A program made the position numbers and the translations under genes. Positions 1-8,681 of a stretch of 33,492 nt of DNA are shown in pieces. Each line of letters begins with the position of its first letter. Within the stretch, counting starts at the first letter, position 1. Below the pieces are notes generated by a model. It ran no database searches. It saw only the letters and a list, made by a program, of their open reading frames with translations, and was not told the DNA's origin. This DNA comes from Planctomycetaceae bacterium (GTDB taxonomy: Bacteria; Planctomycetota; Planctomycetia; Pirellulales; Pirellulaceae): assembly GCA_002717145.1 (NCBI GenBank), contig PBCP01000076.1:1-33492 (forward strand), read 5' to 3'.

Positions 1-721
1 AATGGCCTCCGATGCCTGCGGTAATAGAAGTAATGCTACGTTGGCTTCTGCTTGTGCCGTTGAGATGATACACACTTATTCTCTGATTCATGACGATCTA
101 CCTGCGATGGACGATGACGAACTCCGTCGTGGTCTACCCACGGTACATGTTGTTTATGGAGAAGCTAATGCTATTCTTGCGGGTGATGCCCTGCTCGCTC
201 AGGCCTTTGAAGTTATTGCCCGTAGTGAGACGACAGCCGAAACGGTTGTTCGATGTTTGAAGGAACTGACTGTAGCGTCCGGACCTTGTCAGTTGGTTGG
301 TGGTCAGGTCGATGACCTGCAAGCCGAAAATACGGTAGGTAATGTTCAGCAATTGCAGAGAATTCATGAGCGTAAGACAGGGGCAATGTTTAGGGTTTCT
401 TTACGACTCGGAGCTATCGCTGCGGGAGCCAGTGATGAACAAATTGCCCTCTTGGATACGTATGGTAAACATTTGGGGTTGGCTTTCCAGATTGTTGATG
501 ACTTGTTGGATGAGCAGGGAGACGTGCAACAGCTGGGTAAACAGACTGGAAAAGACACAGAACATGGAAAACTGACGTATCCAGCTCTCATGGGAGTTCA
601 GGAAAGTCAGGATTTGGCGGCAGATCTGATACGTCAGGCCTGTGAGCAACTGGAGCCATTCGGCGAAACTGCCGAACCTTTAAGGCAGTTGGCATATTTC
701 GTTTTGCAACGCAATAACTAA
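1..721 (+). CDS. ispA: Farnesyl/geranyl diphosphate synthase, 5'-truncated by window edge
   Basis: Polyprenyl synthase that condenses isopentenyl diphosphate with allylic diphosphates to make short-chain prenyl diphosphates in the cytoplasm. The visible 239 residues carry both aspartate-rich Mg-binding motifs: DDLPAMD at visible residues 31-37, inside YSLIHDDLPAMDDDELRRG as in E. coli IspA, and DDLLDEQGD from residue 166. GGQVDDL and the K-T-G of HERKTGAMF are also typical. The ATG at base 2 is internal: family members have about 50-60 more residues upstream, including GGKRxRP, so the true start lies left of the window. dxs follows after 50 bp, the classic ispA-dxs arrangement. Product chain length is inferred only from resemblance to IspA around the first motif. 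Confidence 0.95.
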   Translation, partial: MASDACGNRSNATLASACAVEMIHTYSLIHDDLPAMDDDELRRGLPTVHVVYGEANAILAGDALLAQAFEVIARSETTAETVVRCLKELTVASGPCQLVGGQVDDLQAENTVGNVQQLQRIHERKTGAMFRVSLRLGAIAAGASDEQIALLDTYGKHLGLAFQIVDDLLDEQGDVQQLGKQTGKDTEHGKLTYPALMGVQESQDLAADLIRQACEQLEPFGETAEPLRQLAYFVLQRNN

Positions 722-771
722 ATTAAAAGAAGAGACTATACATCTCCACCTTTTACAAGCAGAACCATTTT

Positions 772-2673
772 ATGGAACATCCTATACTTTCAAACTTGCA
801 ATCACCTATGGAATTGCACGAGATGTCGGTGGCTGAGCTTGATCAAGCAGCTGCCGAGATATGCGACGTTATGTGTGATTTGTTAAGTGAGCGTTCTGCG
901 CATTTTGCATCCAATCTAGGTGTCGTGGAATTGTGTCTCGCTCTGCATAGTATTTTTGACTTTCGTCAGGACCGTTTGATTTGGGATACCGGGCATCAAA
1001 TCTATCCGCACAAGCTCATTACGGGGAGGTACCAGCAGTTCAAGTCGATTCGAACCAAGCAGGGATTGATGGGGTACCCGAATCCGGCGGAAAGTGACTA
1101 TGACTTGTTTATGACCGGGCATGCTGGTGCGAGCGTTTCCACGGCTCAGGGATTACATAGCGGAGATGTGTTGGCCGGTCGTGCTGACCGCAAATCGGTT
1201 GCTGTGATTGGTGACGGTGCTTTTCCATCTGGTGTTGTTTATGAAGCTATGAATAATGCTGATGGAAACCTCTTGGTGGTGCTCAATGACAACGAGATGT
1301 CGATTTGTCCCCGTGTTGGTGGTGTGGCATCTTATCTGGACCGCTTACGGAATTCAATTTATCCGACGCTCAAGGCAGGTGTTCAAAAGGTTTTGGGGCG
1401 TGTTCCCGTTGTGGGTGACCCCGCAGAGCGATTTTTGGCACAGATGAAAGAAGCCGTGAAAGCGGGCTTTCACGGAGGGATGCTATTTGAAGAGCTTGGT
1501 TTCCAATATCTCGGTCCGATTGATGGACATGACATTGGGCTTATGCGGAAATATCTTAAGATGGCTCAGGAAATTCACGAGCCCGTGCTTTTGCATGTGG
1601 TAACACAGAAGGGACATGGCTTCAAGCCTGCAGAGGAAGACCCTCGGACTTTTCATGCTCCTCCTGTATTTGAACGAGTGGAAGGCAAGGCTGTTTTTCA
1701 GCAGAAAGTGGTAGCTAATCCCTCTCCGCTTAATTACACAAACCACGCTCGTGACGCCATTTTACATCAGATGGAAATAAACGAGAAAGTTACCTGTATG
1801 ACGGCAGCCATGTGTCAGGGTAACAAACTCGAACCAGTTCGAGACACCTACCCCGCCCGTTTTTTTGACGTAGGAATCTGTGAAGGTCATGCTGTGGCTT
1901 TTGCAGGCGGACAATGTAAAGCGGGCGCCCGACCGATTGTTGCAATCTACAGCACATTTTTGCAACGCAGTTATGATCATATTTTTCAGGAGGTTTGCCT
2001 GCAGGATTTGCCGGTTACCTTCATGTTGGATCGTGCAGGTCTGGCCGGGCCAGATGGTCCGACTCACCACGGTGTGTTTGACCTTGGCTACCTCCGTGTC
2101 TTTCCTAATATTTCGATTATGGCTCCGGCGGATGAGCAGGACATGAAGGCGATGCTTGAGTTTTCGCTACAACATGATTCTGCGACAGCCATTCGTTATC
2201 CCAAAGGAGTTTCTCCGGAATTAGGTCGTGAAGCAACTCCCGTGGTGTTCGGTAAATCCGAAGTGCTTTCCACAGGAAAGGATGGCACTATTCTGGCACT
2301 AGGTGCCATGGTTGAACCCAGTCTTCAGGCAGCAGCCAGACTTGCCGAAGATGGTTTGGATATTGGGGTGGTCAATGCTCGCTTTGTTAAGCCACTGGAT
2401 GAACACGTGGTTTCGGATGTGCTCCGTCACAGCCCTTTTGTCGTCACAGTGGAAGAAGCTGCCCTGATTGGTGGTTTTGGTTCTGCCGTACTCGAATTTG
2501 CGGCGGAACGGCGATTGAACACATCGCACGTTTGCCGCCTGGGAATTCCCGATATTTTTGTCGAGCATGGTGAACGTGCTGAATTACTGAGTGACCTCGG
2601 ATTGGATGCTGAAGGTATTTATCGGGCGTGCAGGGATATGGCGCAGGCTACCGCGAATATGGAGACTGTGTAA
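772..2673 (+). CDS. dxs: 1-deoxy-D-xylulose-5-phosphate synthase
   Basis: Thiamine-diphosphate enzyme joining pyruvate and glyceraldehyde 3-phosphate, the first step of the MEP isoprenoid pathway; cytoplasmic. At 633 residues it has normal length. The TPP motif runs from GDG (147-149) to NDN (172-174). The usual catalytic residues are present: H75 in DTGHQIYPHK, H295 in RTFHAPP, E371, D428 and H432 in GPDGPTHHG. Two signature stretches differ from the common form: GHAGASVS (117-124) where GHSSTSIS is usual, and CEGHA (370-374) where AEQHA is usual. It sits between ispA and nadK on one strand with 50-bp and about 36-bp gaps, so co-transcription is likely. Identity is secure; whether it is the only Dxs of the genome is not visible. 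Confidence 0.96.
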   Translation: MEHPILSNLQSPMELHEMSVAELDQAAAEICDVMCDLLSERSAHFASNLGVVELCLALHSIFDFRQDRLIWDTGHQIYPHKLITGRYQQFKSIRTKQGLMGYPNPAESDYDLFMTGHAGASVSTAQGLHSGDVLAGRADRKSVAVIGDGAFPSGVVYEAMNNADGNLLVVLNDNEMSICPRVGGVASYLDRLRNSIYPTLKAGVQKVLGRVPVVGDPAERFLAQMKEAVKAGFHGGMLFEELGFQYLGPIDGHDIGLMRKYLKMAQEIHEPVLLHVVTQKGHGFKPAEEDPRTFHAPPVFERVEGKAVFQQKVVANPSPLNYTNHARDAILHQMEINEKVTCMTAAMCQGNKLEPVRDTYPARFFDVGICEGHAVAFAGGQCKAGARPIVAIYSTFLQRSYDHIFQEVCLQDLPVTFMLDRAGLAGPDGPTHHGVFDLGYLRVFPNISIMAPADEQDMKAMLEFSLQHDSATAIRYPKGVSPELGREATPVVFGKSEVLSTGKDGTILALGAMVEPSLQAAARLAEDGLDIGVVNARFVKPLDEHVVSDVLRHSPFVVTVEEAALIGGFGSAVLEFAAERRLNTSHVCRLGIPDIFVEHGERAELLSDLGLDAEGIYRACRDMAQATANMETV

Positions 2674-2709
2674 GGCGTTGCTTCTTTTGCAGCGATAACG
2701 CATTTGGCT

Positions 2710-3564
2710 ATGGCAATTTCCACTGCAACAAACTGGGTTCAGACAGACCGAAAGCCTCGTGTTTTGGTTTGTGGCGGCGCTTCAAATTCGGGAAGTCAGG
2801 CCGCTGAGGCTCAGGTGCGACAACATATCGCTGACAGTTTTGATGTGGTCGAAGATTCAGCTTCTGCAGATTTAGCGATCGTGCTTGGGGGGGATGGTTC
2901 GATTCTGCGGGCTTCAGGAGAGCTCAGTACCCTAGGCATACCGGCAGTTGGAGTGAATCTTGGCCGTTTGGGGTTTCTGGCATCGGTTTCGCCGAGTGAG
3001 GTGCAGCGTGCGTTTGGTGATGTTGTTGCCGGAAATTGTCGAATTGTTGAGCATCTAATGTTGCAGTGTTCCGTCCTGCGAGATAAGGAATTGCTTGCCT
3101 CCACGACGGGGTTAAATGAAGCTGCATTGCTTCGAGGAGCTCCGTTCTCGATTTTGGATATCGATTTACATGTTGACGGGGAGTTAGCAACGACATTTAG
3201 TTGCGATGGCTTAATTATCTCCACCCCTGCTGGCTCAACCGCACATAGTCTTTCTGCCGGCGGCCCTATTTTGCGGAAAACGCTCGACGCCTTCGTGATC
3301 TCAGCTATCAGCCCTCACACTCTGACCGTGCGTCCTGTCGTTGACTCCTCGAATCGGATTTACGAAATGACCCTGCGGGAAACTAAGGCAGAGACGGCAG
3401 TGGCTGTCGATGGGAAAGTAATCGCCAATGTGACAACCCAGGACGTCATCCGAGTGGAAAAGGCGAAAAAACCATTTTTAATGATCGAAGTTGATGGTCA
3501 AAATGATTATCGAAGTTTGCGTGAGAAGCTAGATTGGGGTGGCCGTATTCGCCATAAAAAATAA
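2710..3564 (+). CDS. nadK: NAD kinase
   Basis: Phosphorylates NAD to NADP in the cytoplasm. The diagnostic GGDGSILRA (residues 60-68) corresponds to the GGDGT motif, followed by NLGRLGFLAS and by the second conserved block STPAGSTAHSLSAGGPIL, which contains the family's GSTA turn. About 284 residues is a usual length. The start is uncertain: ATG at 2710 is chosen, but an in-frame TTG at 2704 would add two residues, and neither has a clear Shine-Dalgarno. It is the third gene of the ispA-dxs-nadK run; dxs beside NAD kinase recurs in many bacteria, and MEP enzymes consume NADPH. The product name is well supported by motifs. Confidence 0.94.
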   Translation: MAISTATNWVQTDRKPRVLVCGGASNSGSQAAEAQVRQHIADSFDVVEDSASADLAIVLGGDGSILRASGELSTLGIPAVGVNLGRLGFLASVSPSEVQRAFGDVVAGNCRIVEHLMLQCSVLRDKELLASTTGLNEAALLRGAPFSILDIDLHVDGELATTFSCDGLIISTPAGSTAHSLSAGGPILRKTLDAFVISAISPHTLTVRPVVDSSNRIYEMTLRETKAETAVAVDGKVIANVTTQDVIRVEKAKKPFLMIEVDGQNDYRSLREKLDWGGRIRHKK

Positions 3565-3630
3565 CAATAGGGCTTCTCAAATGGATTTGAGTCAACATTC
3601 TTAAATCAATAGTGTGCAGGGAGGCATGCG

Positions 3631-4572
3631 ATGACGTCGGCGAATTCAGGTCTCAGGGCCGCGATCTTTTGTGCGATGACACTGGGATGGCTTACTCAAC
3701 TAGCCATTGGACAGGATGCGGGCATTGAAAAGCAGTTGGAAAAAGCTGTAACCGAAGCCACTCGGACTTCTCAGCCCGTTAAGAAATATCAGCTGCAATA
3801 CCGATTGAACGAGGGGGAGCTAATTCGTTCACGTGTTGTGCATCTGGTTTCAATGGATACCAAGATTGACGGTGAATTTGAAAACCTCAAGTCCCGAAGT
3901 GTTTCTACCCGAGTCTTTCAGGTAAACGAGGTTGATGCCGAGGGTAATATTACTCTTGTGCATCGAGTCGAAGATGCAGACTTATGGCAGAAAGTTACCG
4001 GACAGAATGAGGTGCGTTACAATAGCAAGACTGACGAGGTCGTGCCGGAAAACTATGAACGGCTTGCTGCATCCATCGGAAAGCCTTTGGCGGTGATCAC
4101 TGTCAGTCCCAGTGGGGCAATTGTGGCCCGCAAAGATGAAGTCACCCAATTCAATCCGGGGATCGGCGTGTTGATGCCGAGGTTACCAGACTATCCGATT
4201 GCCATTGGTCAGAAATGGTATACGCCCCAGGAAGTTCGTATTCGTACAAAGGATGGCCGCGTGAAGACCATCAAGTTGCGAAAACTCTACACCCTTAAAA
4301 AAGTATCCAATCAGCTGGCAACGATTTCCGTTCGAACACAGGTGATCACGCCGGTCCAGGATGCGAAGATTAAGAGTCAGTTAATGCAACGCATGCAGCA
4401 TGGTGAGTTTCAATTTGATTTGGCTCAAGGAAGAATCTATTCGTCACGTATGGAACTTGATGAACGTGTTGTTGGATTTAACGGTGCGGCCAGTATGATT
4501 CACTATTTGTCCCGGATGACTGAACAGCTCGTCAAACCGACACCATCTGCAGAGGATGTTTCTGCGCGTTAA
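3631..4572 (+). CDS. Secreted protein of unknown function, possibly DUF6263-like
   Basis: 313 residues. The N-terminus has a signal peptide: a short polar start, a hydrophobic run around residues 9-25 and a probable cleavage after the AIG of LAIGQDAG. The mature part has no transmembrane segment and is rich in beta-type sequence, with alternating charged and hydrophobic residues (for example YQLQYRLNEGELIRSRVV). The pattern of a long beta-rich domain reporting 'YRFxxGExxR' resembles exported planctomycete proteins placed in DUF6263, but I cannot confirm this without a profile search. A strong Shine-Dalgarno (GGGAGG at 3619-3624) precedes the ATG. The DUF1570 metallopeptidase starts 20 bp downstream, so the two are probably co-transcribed. 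No catalytic motif is seen. Confidence 0.72.
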   Translation: MTSANSGLRAAIFCAMTLGWLTQLAIGQDAGIEKQLEKAVTEATRTSQPVKKYQLQYRLNEGELIRSRVVHLVSMDTKIDGEFENLKSRSVSTRVFQVNEVDAEGNITLVHRVEDADLWQKVTGQNEVRYNSKTDEVVPENYERLAASIGKPLAVITVSPSGAIVARKDEVTQFNPGIGVLMPRLPDYPIAIGQKWYTPQEVRIRTKDGRVKTIKLRKLYTLKKVSNQLATISVRTQVITPVQDAKIKSQLMQRMQHGEFQFDLAQGRIYSSRMELDERVVGFNGAASMIHYLSRMTEQLVKPTPSAEDVSAR

Positions 4573-4592
4573 AACGATCAGGATTCCGTGGC

Positions 4593-5786
4593 TTGACGGC
4601 TCGCTACTTTTATTCGCATTTTCCATTTGCCCTGTTTGGCCTGTGCCTTCTTGTGGCTGGATTCTTTATTGACGTTCCCACCGCCCTGGCGATTGAAAGG
4701 GTGAAGCTGGATCTTCAGGGGGAGACAGTGATCGTTGAAGGGCAATTTATAGAGTCTGGAGCTCCCGATACCCTGCTCTTACTCCGTGATGATAACCGCA
4801 TTCAGAAAATAGCTGCTCAGGATGTGCGAGAACGGGTCTCATTGGACGAGGAATTTGAATTTGCCGCGCGTGAAAAGGTGGTGAATTCACTGCGTCATGA
4901 ATTTGGTCAACAATTTAGTATTCATCAAACAGCTCATTACATCGTTTGTTACAACACCACGTCCGTCTATGCGAAATGGGTAGGTACGCTACTAGAGCGG
5001 TTGCACAGGGCATATTACGCGTATTGGGGAAAGCGTCGCGGTGACTTGCAGCCGATCCCCAATCCGCTGGTTGTGATCGTACATAAGAATCAGAAATCAT
5101 TTAACCAATACGTTGAAGGTGATCTGGGAGCTTCTGCGGAGTTTATTCCCGGCTACTATAATCAGGAATCAAACCGTATCAATCTTTATGACCTGTCGCG
5201 ACTTACAGAACGTCAGGGAAAGCTGTTGGCACAGGGGTTTCGCCCCGGAACTTCAGTTCAGCAGATTCGCAGTGTTTTGGATCATCCGACAGCTGAAAGA
5301 AATGTGGCAACAATCATTCATGAAGGAACTCATCAACTCTGTTTTAACTCAGGTATGATACGTCGTTTGTCGTATACTCCGCTTTGGCTTAGCGAAGGCG
5401 TGGCGATTTATTTCGAGGCACCTGATTTAAATCATTCGGTTGGCTGGTCGGCAGTTGGAAGTCTCAATAAATATAACCTGAAGCACTTTCAACAGCTTTA
5501 TCAAGACGGGCAATTGCTAAAACTCGAAGACTTGTTGAGTTCAGATGAAGTGTTTCGAAATAGTAAAACTGTACGGGCAGCGTATGCTCAGTCCTGGGCA
5601 CTCAATTATTTTTTGCAAAAGACCCGTCCTGAACAGTATCGCAGTTTTGTAAAAATGCAGCGGCTCCATATTCCACTAAAGGAAGTCCCAGCCGACAGAC
5701 GGTTGTCCATGTTTACTGCCGTGTTTGGTGGTGGAAGCTCAAAGTTGGAGCAGGAATTTATCCGGTTTATCAATGAGCTGCCATAG
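4593..5786 (+). CDS. Secreted DUF1570-type gluzincin metallopeptidase-like protein
   Basis: 397 residues with an N-terminal hydrophobic export segment (about residues 9-33, ending TALA before IERVK). The core holds a zinc peptidase signature: HEGTH at 243-247 (HExxH) followed by WLSEGVAIYFE, where E268 is the expected third ligand in a gluzincin-type arrangement. This layout and length fit DUF1570, a family abundant in planctomycetes. Peptidase activity is inferred from the motif; substrates are unknown. The start is a TTG at 4593 with AGGA nine bases upstream; no in-frame ATG occurs before the signal peptide. The gene starts 20 bp after the preceding secreted protein, so the pair probably makes two exported products from one transcript. 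Confidence 0.83.
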   Translation: MTARYFYSHFPFALFGLCLLVAGFFIDVPTALAIERVKLDLQGETVIVEGQFIESGAPDTLLLLRDDNRIQKIAAQDVRERVSLDEEFEFAAREKVVNSLRHEFGQQFSIHQTAHYIVCYNTTSVYAKWVGTLLERLHRAYYAYWGKRRGDLQPIPNPLVVIVHKNQKSFNQYVEGDLGASAEFIPGYYNQESNRINLYDLSRLTERQGKLLAQGFRPGTSVQQIRSVLDHPTAERNVATIIHEGTHQLCFNSGMIRRLSYTPLWLSEGVAIYFEAPDLNHSVGWSAVGSLNKYNLKHFQQLYQDGQLLKLEDLLSSDEVFRNSKTVRAAYAQSWALNYFLQKTRPEQYRSFVKMQRLHIPLKEVPADRRLSMFTAVFGGGSSKLEQEFIRFINELP

Positions 5787-5906
5787 CATGAAAAGGGAGC
5801 TTGGGAGCTCACTCAAATGCTTGTATCTCTGAGGTTGGATACGTAAGATAAAACATTAACAATAATGGCAGTTAATAAGGGCTGCTTGGTTCATAAGGAG
5901 AGTATG

Positions 5907-7196
5907 ATGTCGTCAAAAGACACCACTCGTAAGACGGATAAAAGTCGTCGTGATTTTCTAAAAACTTCGGCGGCTGTTGGAGCCGCAACGACGTTTACCT
6001 CGGCAAATGCAGTACACGCTCAAGGGTCAGATATTCTCAAAGTCGGCCTTATTGGATGTGGAGGACGCGGTACCGGAGCCGCCGTGAATGCTATGCGAGC
6101 TGAAGATAATCTTCGGTTGACAGCGATGGCTGACGTATTTGGTGACCGACTGGAGCATTCTCGAAATATCCTGGAACGTCAAATAGGCGATAAGTTCGCG
6201 GTAACTGAAGAGTCGAGCTATACGGGCTTCGATGGCTATAAAGAGCTTATGGCTGGCGACGTCGATGTTGTTCTGCTATGTACACCGCCACACTTCCGGC
6301 CGGCTCATATTGAAGAAGCTGTCAAACAGAATAAACATGTGTTCTGTGAAAAGCCTGTTGCCACAGATTCTGTTGGAGTACGTCAGGTTATGGATGCTGT
6401 TCGTGTAGCCAAAGAGAAAGATCTGAACGTTGTATCCGGTTTGTGCTGGCGTTATGACTATGGCGTGCGAGCTGTGATGGAGCAAATCAAGAGTGGCGTT
6501 ATTGGCGATATCACGTCAATTCAGGAGAATTATCTGACCGGCACTCTATGGCACCGCGGACGCAAGCCTGACTGGAGTGAAATGGAGTATCAGGTTCGTA
6601 ACTGGCTGTATTTCACCTGGCTGTCAGGCGACCATATTGTGGAGCAGCACATCCACAGCCTGGATAAAGCAATGTGGCTGATGGATGATGTGCCACCGGT
6701 TCGAGCTACGGGTTTGGGAGGACGACAACAGCGTGTGGATGAGCAATGGGGACACGGATTCGATCACTTTGCGGTTTGCTATGAATGGGAGAATGGTGCC
6801 AAGACTTATGCCTATACTCGCCAGCAGTCCGGCTGTTCAAACAATGTGGAAGATTATGTGACTGGTACCAAAGGAACGGCCAAGATCCTGCGTCACTCCA
6901 TCGAAGTAGGTGGCGAAGAGAAATTCCGTTATCGTGGCCCCAAGCCGAGTATGTACGATGTGGAGCATAAAGAATTGTTTGCAGCGATTCGAAGTGGTGA
7001 AACCATCAATAATGGTGACTATATGTGTAAGAGTACGCTCATGGCGATTATGGGACGAGAAGTCTGTTATACAGGCCAGACGATCTCCTGGGACCAAATG
7101 ATGGATTCGGAACAGAATCTTGCCCCAGCGGTTTACCAGTGGGGTGATGTTGAGGTGCCCAAGGTTGCCATTCCTGGTAAGACCAAGTTTGTCTAA
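5907..7196 (+). CDS. Gfo/Idh/MocA family oxidoreductase with Tat signal
   Basis: NAD(P)-dependent oxidoreductase-type protein probably exported by the twin-arginine route. The N-terminus has SRRDFLKTSAAVGAA, a Tat motif with a following hydrophobic stretch and an AHA-like cleavage region (AVHAQ). The Rossmann motif GLIGCGGRGTGAA follows at once, and CEKPVATD is the family's catalytic-region EKP motif. The start is taken as the second of two adjacent ATGs (5907), because AAGGAG at 5895-5900 then lies six bases away; 5904 and an upstream 5865 are alternatives. Such Tat-exported paralogues are very numerous in planctomycetes and are usually linked to sugar or polyol oxidation, but the substrate cannot be read here. 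A hairpin terminator follows the stop. Confidence 0.92.
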   Translation: MSSKDTTRKTDKSRRDFLKTSAAVGAATTFTSANAVHAQGSDILKVGLIGCGGRGTGAAVNAMRAEDNLRLTAMADVFGDRLEHSRNILERQIGDKFAVTEESSYTGFDGYKELMAGDVDVVLLCTPPHFRPAHIEEAVKQNKHVFCEKPVATDSVGVRQVMDAVRVAKEKDLNVVSGLCWRYDYGVRAVMEQIKSGVIGDITSIQENYLTGTLWHRGRKPDWSEMEYQVRNWLYFTWLSGDHIVEQHIHSLDKAMWLMDDVPPVRATGLGGRQQRVDEQWGHGFDHFAVCYEWENGAKTYAYTRQQSGCSNNVEDYVTGTKGTAKILRHSIEVGGEEKFRYRGPKPSMYDVEHKELFAAIRSGETINNGDYMCKSTLMAIMGREVCYTGQTISWDQMMDSEQNLAPAVYQWGDVEVPKVAIPGKTKFV

Positions 7197-7227
7197 CCCC
7201 TTTGGACACTGAAGTTAGGTAATCAAA

Positions 7228-7266
7228 CAAGGCCTCGCAGATAGTCTCTGCGAGGCCTTGTGTTTT
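7228..7266. terminator. Bidirectional intrinsic terminator
   Basis: A perfect 14-bp stem, CAAGGCCTCGCAGA (7228-7241) and its complement (7247-7260), with a 5-nt loop. It is followed by TGTTTT on the plus strand and TTTGATT on the minus strand. It lies between the convergent oxidoreductase and dnaA genes and can serve both. Confidence 0.88.
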
Positions 7267-7292
7267 GTACCATCTTCGTTGATAGGTTTTGC

Positions 7293-8681
7293 TTAGGTAC
7301 CAAATTGCGCTTCGCAGCGTCTCAGTGCTTCCGTGACACGGCATTGACCGTGAGGTATTGATACCCAGTTGTCATTTTCAATCCAGTCCGAGACTCTCTG
7401 TTGAGCCGAAATGACGGTGTTATGGGCTCGTTTTCCGAAGTAGTCCCCGATTTCTGAATAGGCTGCTCGAGTATACTTACGAGCGAGCCACATCGCTAGC
7501 ATTCGTGGCTGACTAATGCTCTTGGCTTTGGCTGTTGATTTCAACTGTTTGCGATCCACTCCGAAAACTTCACACACGGCATTTTCAATATCAGAAATTC
7601 TTACGTTGCGTTGTGGCCGATCAAACAGATCTGCCAATTGTCTGTCGGCTTCTTCATACGACAATAACTGGCCACTAAGTTGTTGTAACACGCTAAGCCG
7701 GTTAATGGCTCCCTGTACATGCCGGGCATCCGGGTAGACTCGCTCGACGAGCATGTTGAGCACTGTTGAGTCGACATTGATGCCTAAATGCTGGCAATAC
7801 TGGTGAGCGATTTCCTGTCGCATACTAAAGTCAGGAGCTTCTATTCCGCATACCAACCCACTGGCCATTCGCGCGACTAGATCTGATCCCAATCCGTGGA
7901 TTTCTGTCGGTGAAATCTTTGCTGAAAAGACAAGTTGCTTTCCGCTACGAATCAGCGTATCCACAGTGTAATGGAATTCGATCATCGTCGCCTGTTTTCC
8001 GACGAAGAATTCAATGTCATCGATTATCAGTACCTCGACATCACGGTGCTTTCGTCGGAAACTTGGGAGCCCGTTACCCTGAAGGGATTCCAGGAAGTGA
8101 GTTGTGAATTGTTCGGCCGTAAGGTAGACCGCTTTGCCAGCCCTGACTCGACTACGAAACTTATTCCAAATTGCTTGTAGTAAGTGTGACTTGCCACTTC
8201 CCGATGGGCCATGAACGAAGAGCGGGGAAATTGTGCCGGGGCGATCCAGCATTGATTTTGCGGCATTGACCGCAATGTGGTTGGACTGACCAATGACCAG
8301 ATTAGGTAAGCCGGCGCTCGGGCGATGACTGGGGATTGCCTGACTGGCTGGTGCAAGTGCAATCGGTTGTGCGAATGACAGAGGCGGTTGTGGCTGTTCG
8401 CTCTTTGTAGCGGAAGGTTCCGGCATTGGGGCGGTGGCTACGGTGAACGAGAGATTAAGATGGTTTTGCGAGAGAACGGCTAAAACATCTCTTAGCTTAG
8501 ATTGGTACACTCGTTTCAGACGTTCAGCATTGAAGCTGTTGGGAGCGCAGAGACAGAGTGTCGAATCTGATAGATTCCAGATTACAGATTGATCGAACCA
8601 AATGTCGAATTTATCCTGCCCAATTTCGTCGGCCAATTGACTCCTGATGGCCGAGATAATTGTCATTTCATCCTTGGTCAC
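7293..8681 (-). CDS. dnaA: Chromosomal replication initiator protein DnaA
   Basis: AAA+ initiator that binds DnaA boxes and opens oriC. 462 residues with the four-domain plan: domain I (about 1-80), a proline/glutamine-rich linker (85-125), the AAA+ core with Walker A GPSGSGKSH (158-166) and Walker B VLIIDDIEFF (217-226), the box VII arginine in VARM (about 271), the sensor 2 arginine in DARHVQGAINR, and a C-terminal helix-turn-helix. That last signature reads GKRAHNTVIS, where E. coli has GGRDHTTVLH, so two DNA-contacting positions differ (D to A, T to N). The start is GTG 8681, with AAAGGA nine bases upstream; ATG 8666 is an alternative. No dnaN is adjacent. A DnaA paralogue cannot be excluded from this window. 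Confidence 0.93.
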   Translation of the reverse strand: MTKDEMTIISAIRSQLADEIGQDKFDIWFDQSVIWNLSDSTLCLCAPNSFNAERLKRVYQSKLRDVLAVLSQNHLNLSFTVATAPMPEPSATKSEQPQPPLSFAQPIALAPASQAIPSHRPSAGLPNLVIGQSNHIAVNAAKSMLDRPGTISPLFVHGPSGSGKSHLLQAIWNKFRSRVRAGKAVYLTAEQFTTHFLESLQGNGLPSFRRKHRDVEVLIIDDIEFFVGKQATMIEFHYTVDTLIRSGKQLVFSAKISPTEIHGLGSDLVARMASGLVCGIEAPDFSMRQEIAHQYCQHLGINVDSTVLNMLVERVYPDARHVQGAINRLSVLQQLSGQLLSYEEADRQLADLFDRPQRNVRISDIENAVCEVFGVDRKQLKSTAKAKSISQPRMLAMWLARKYTRAAYSEIGDYFGKRAHNTVISAQQRVSDWIENDNWVSIPHGQCRVTEALRRCEAQFGT

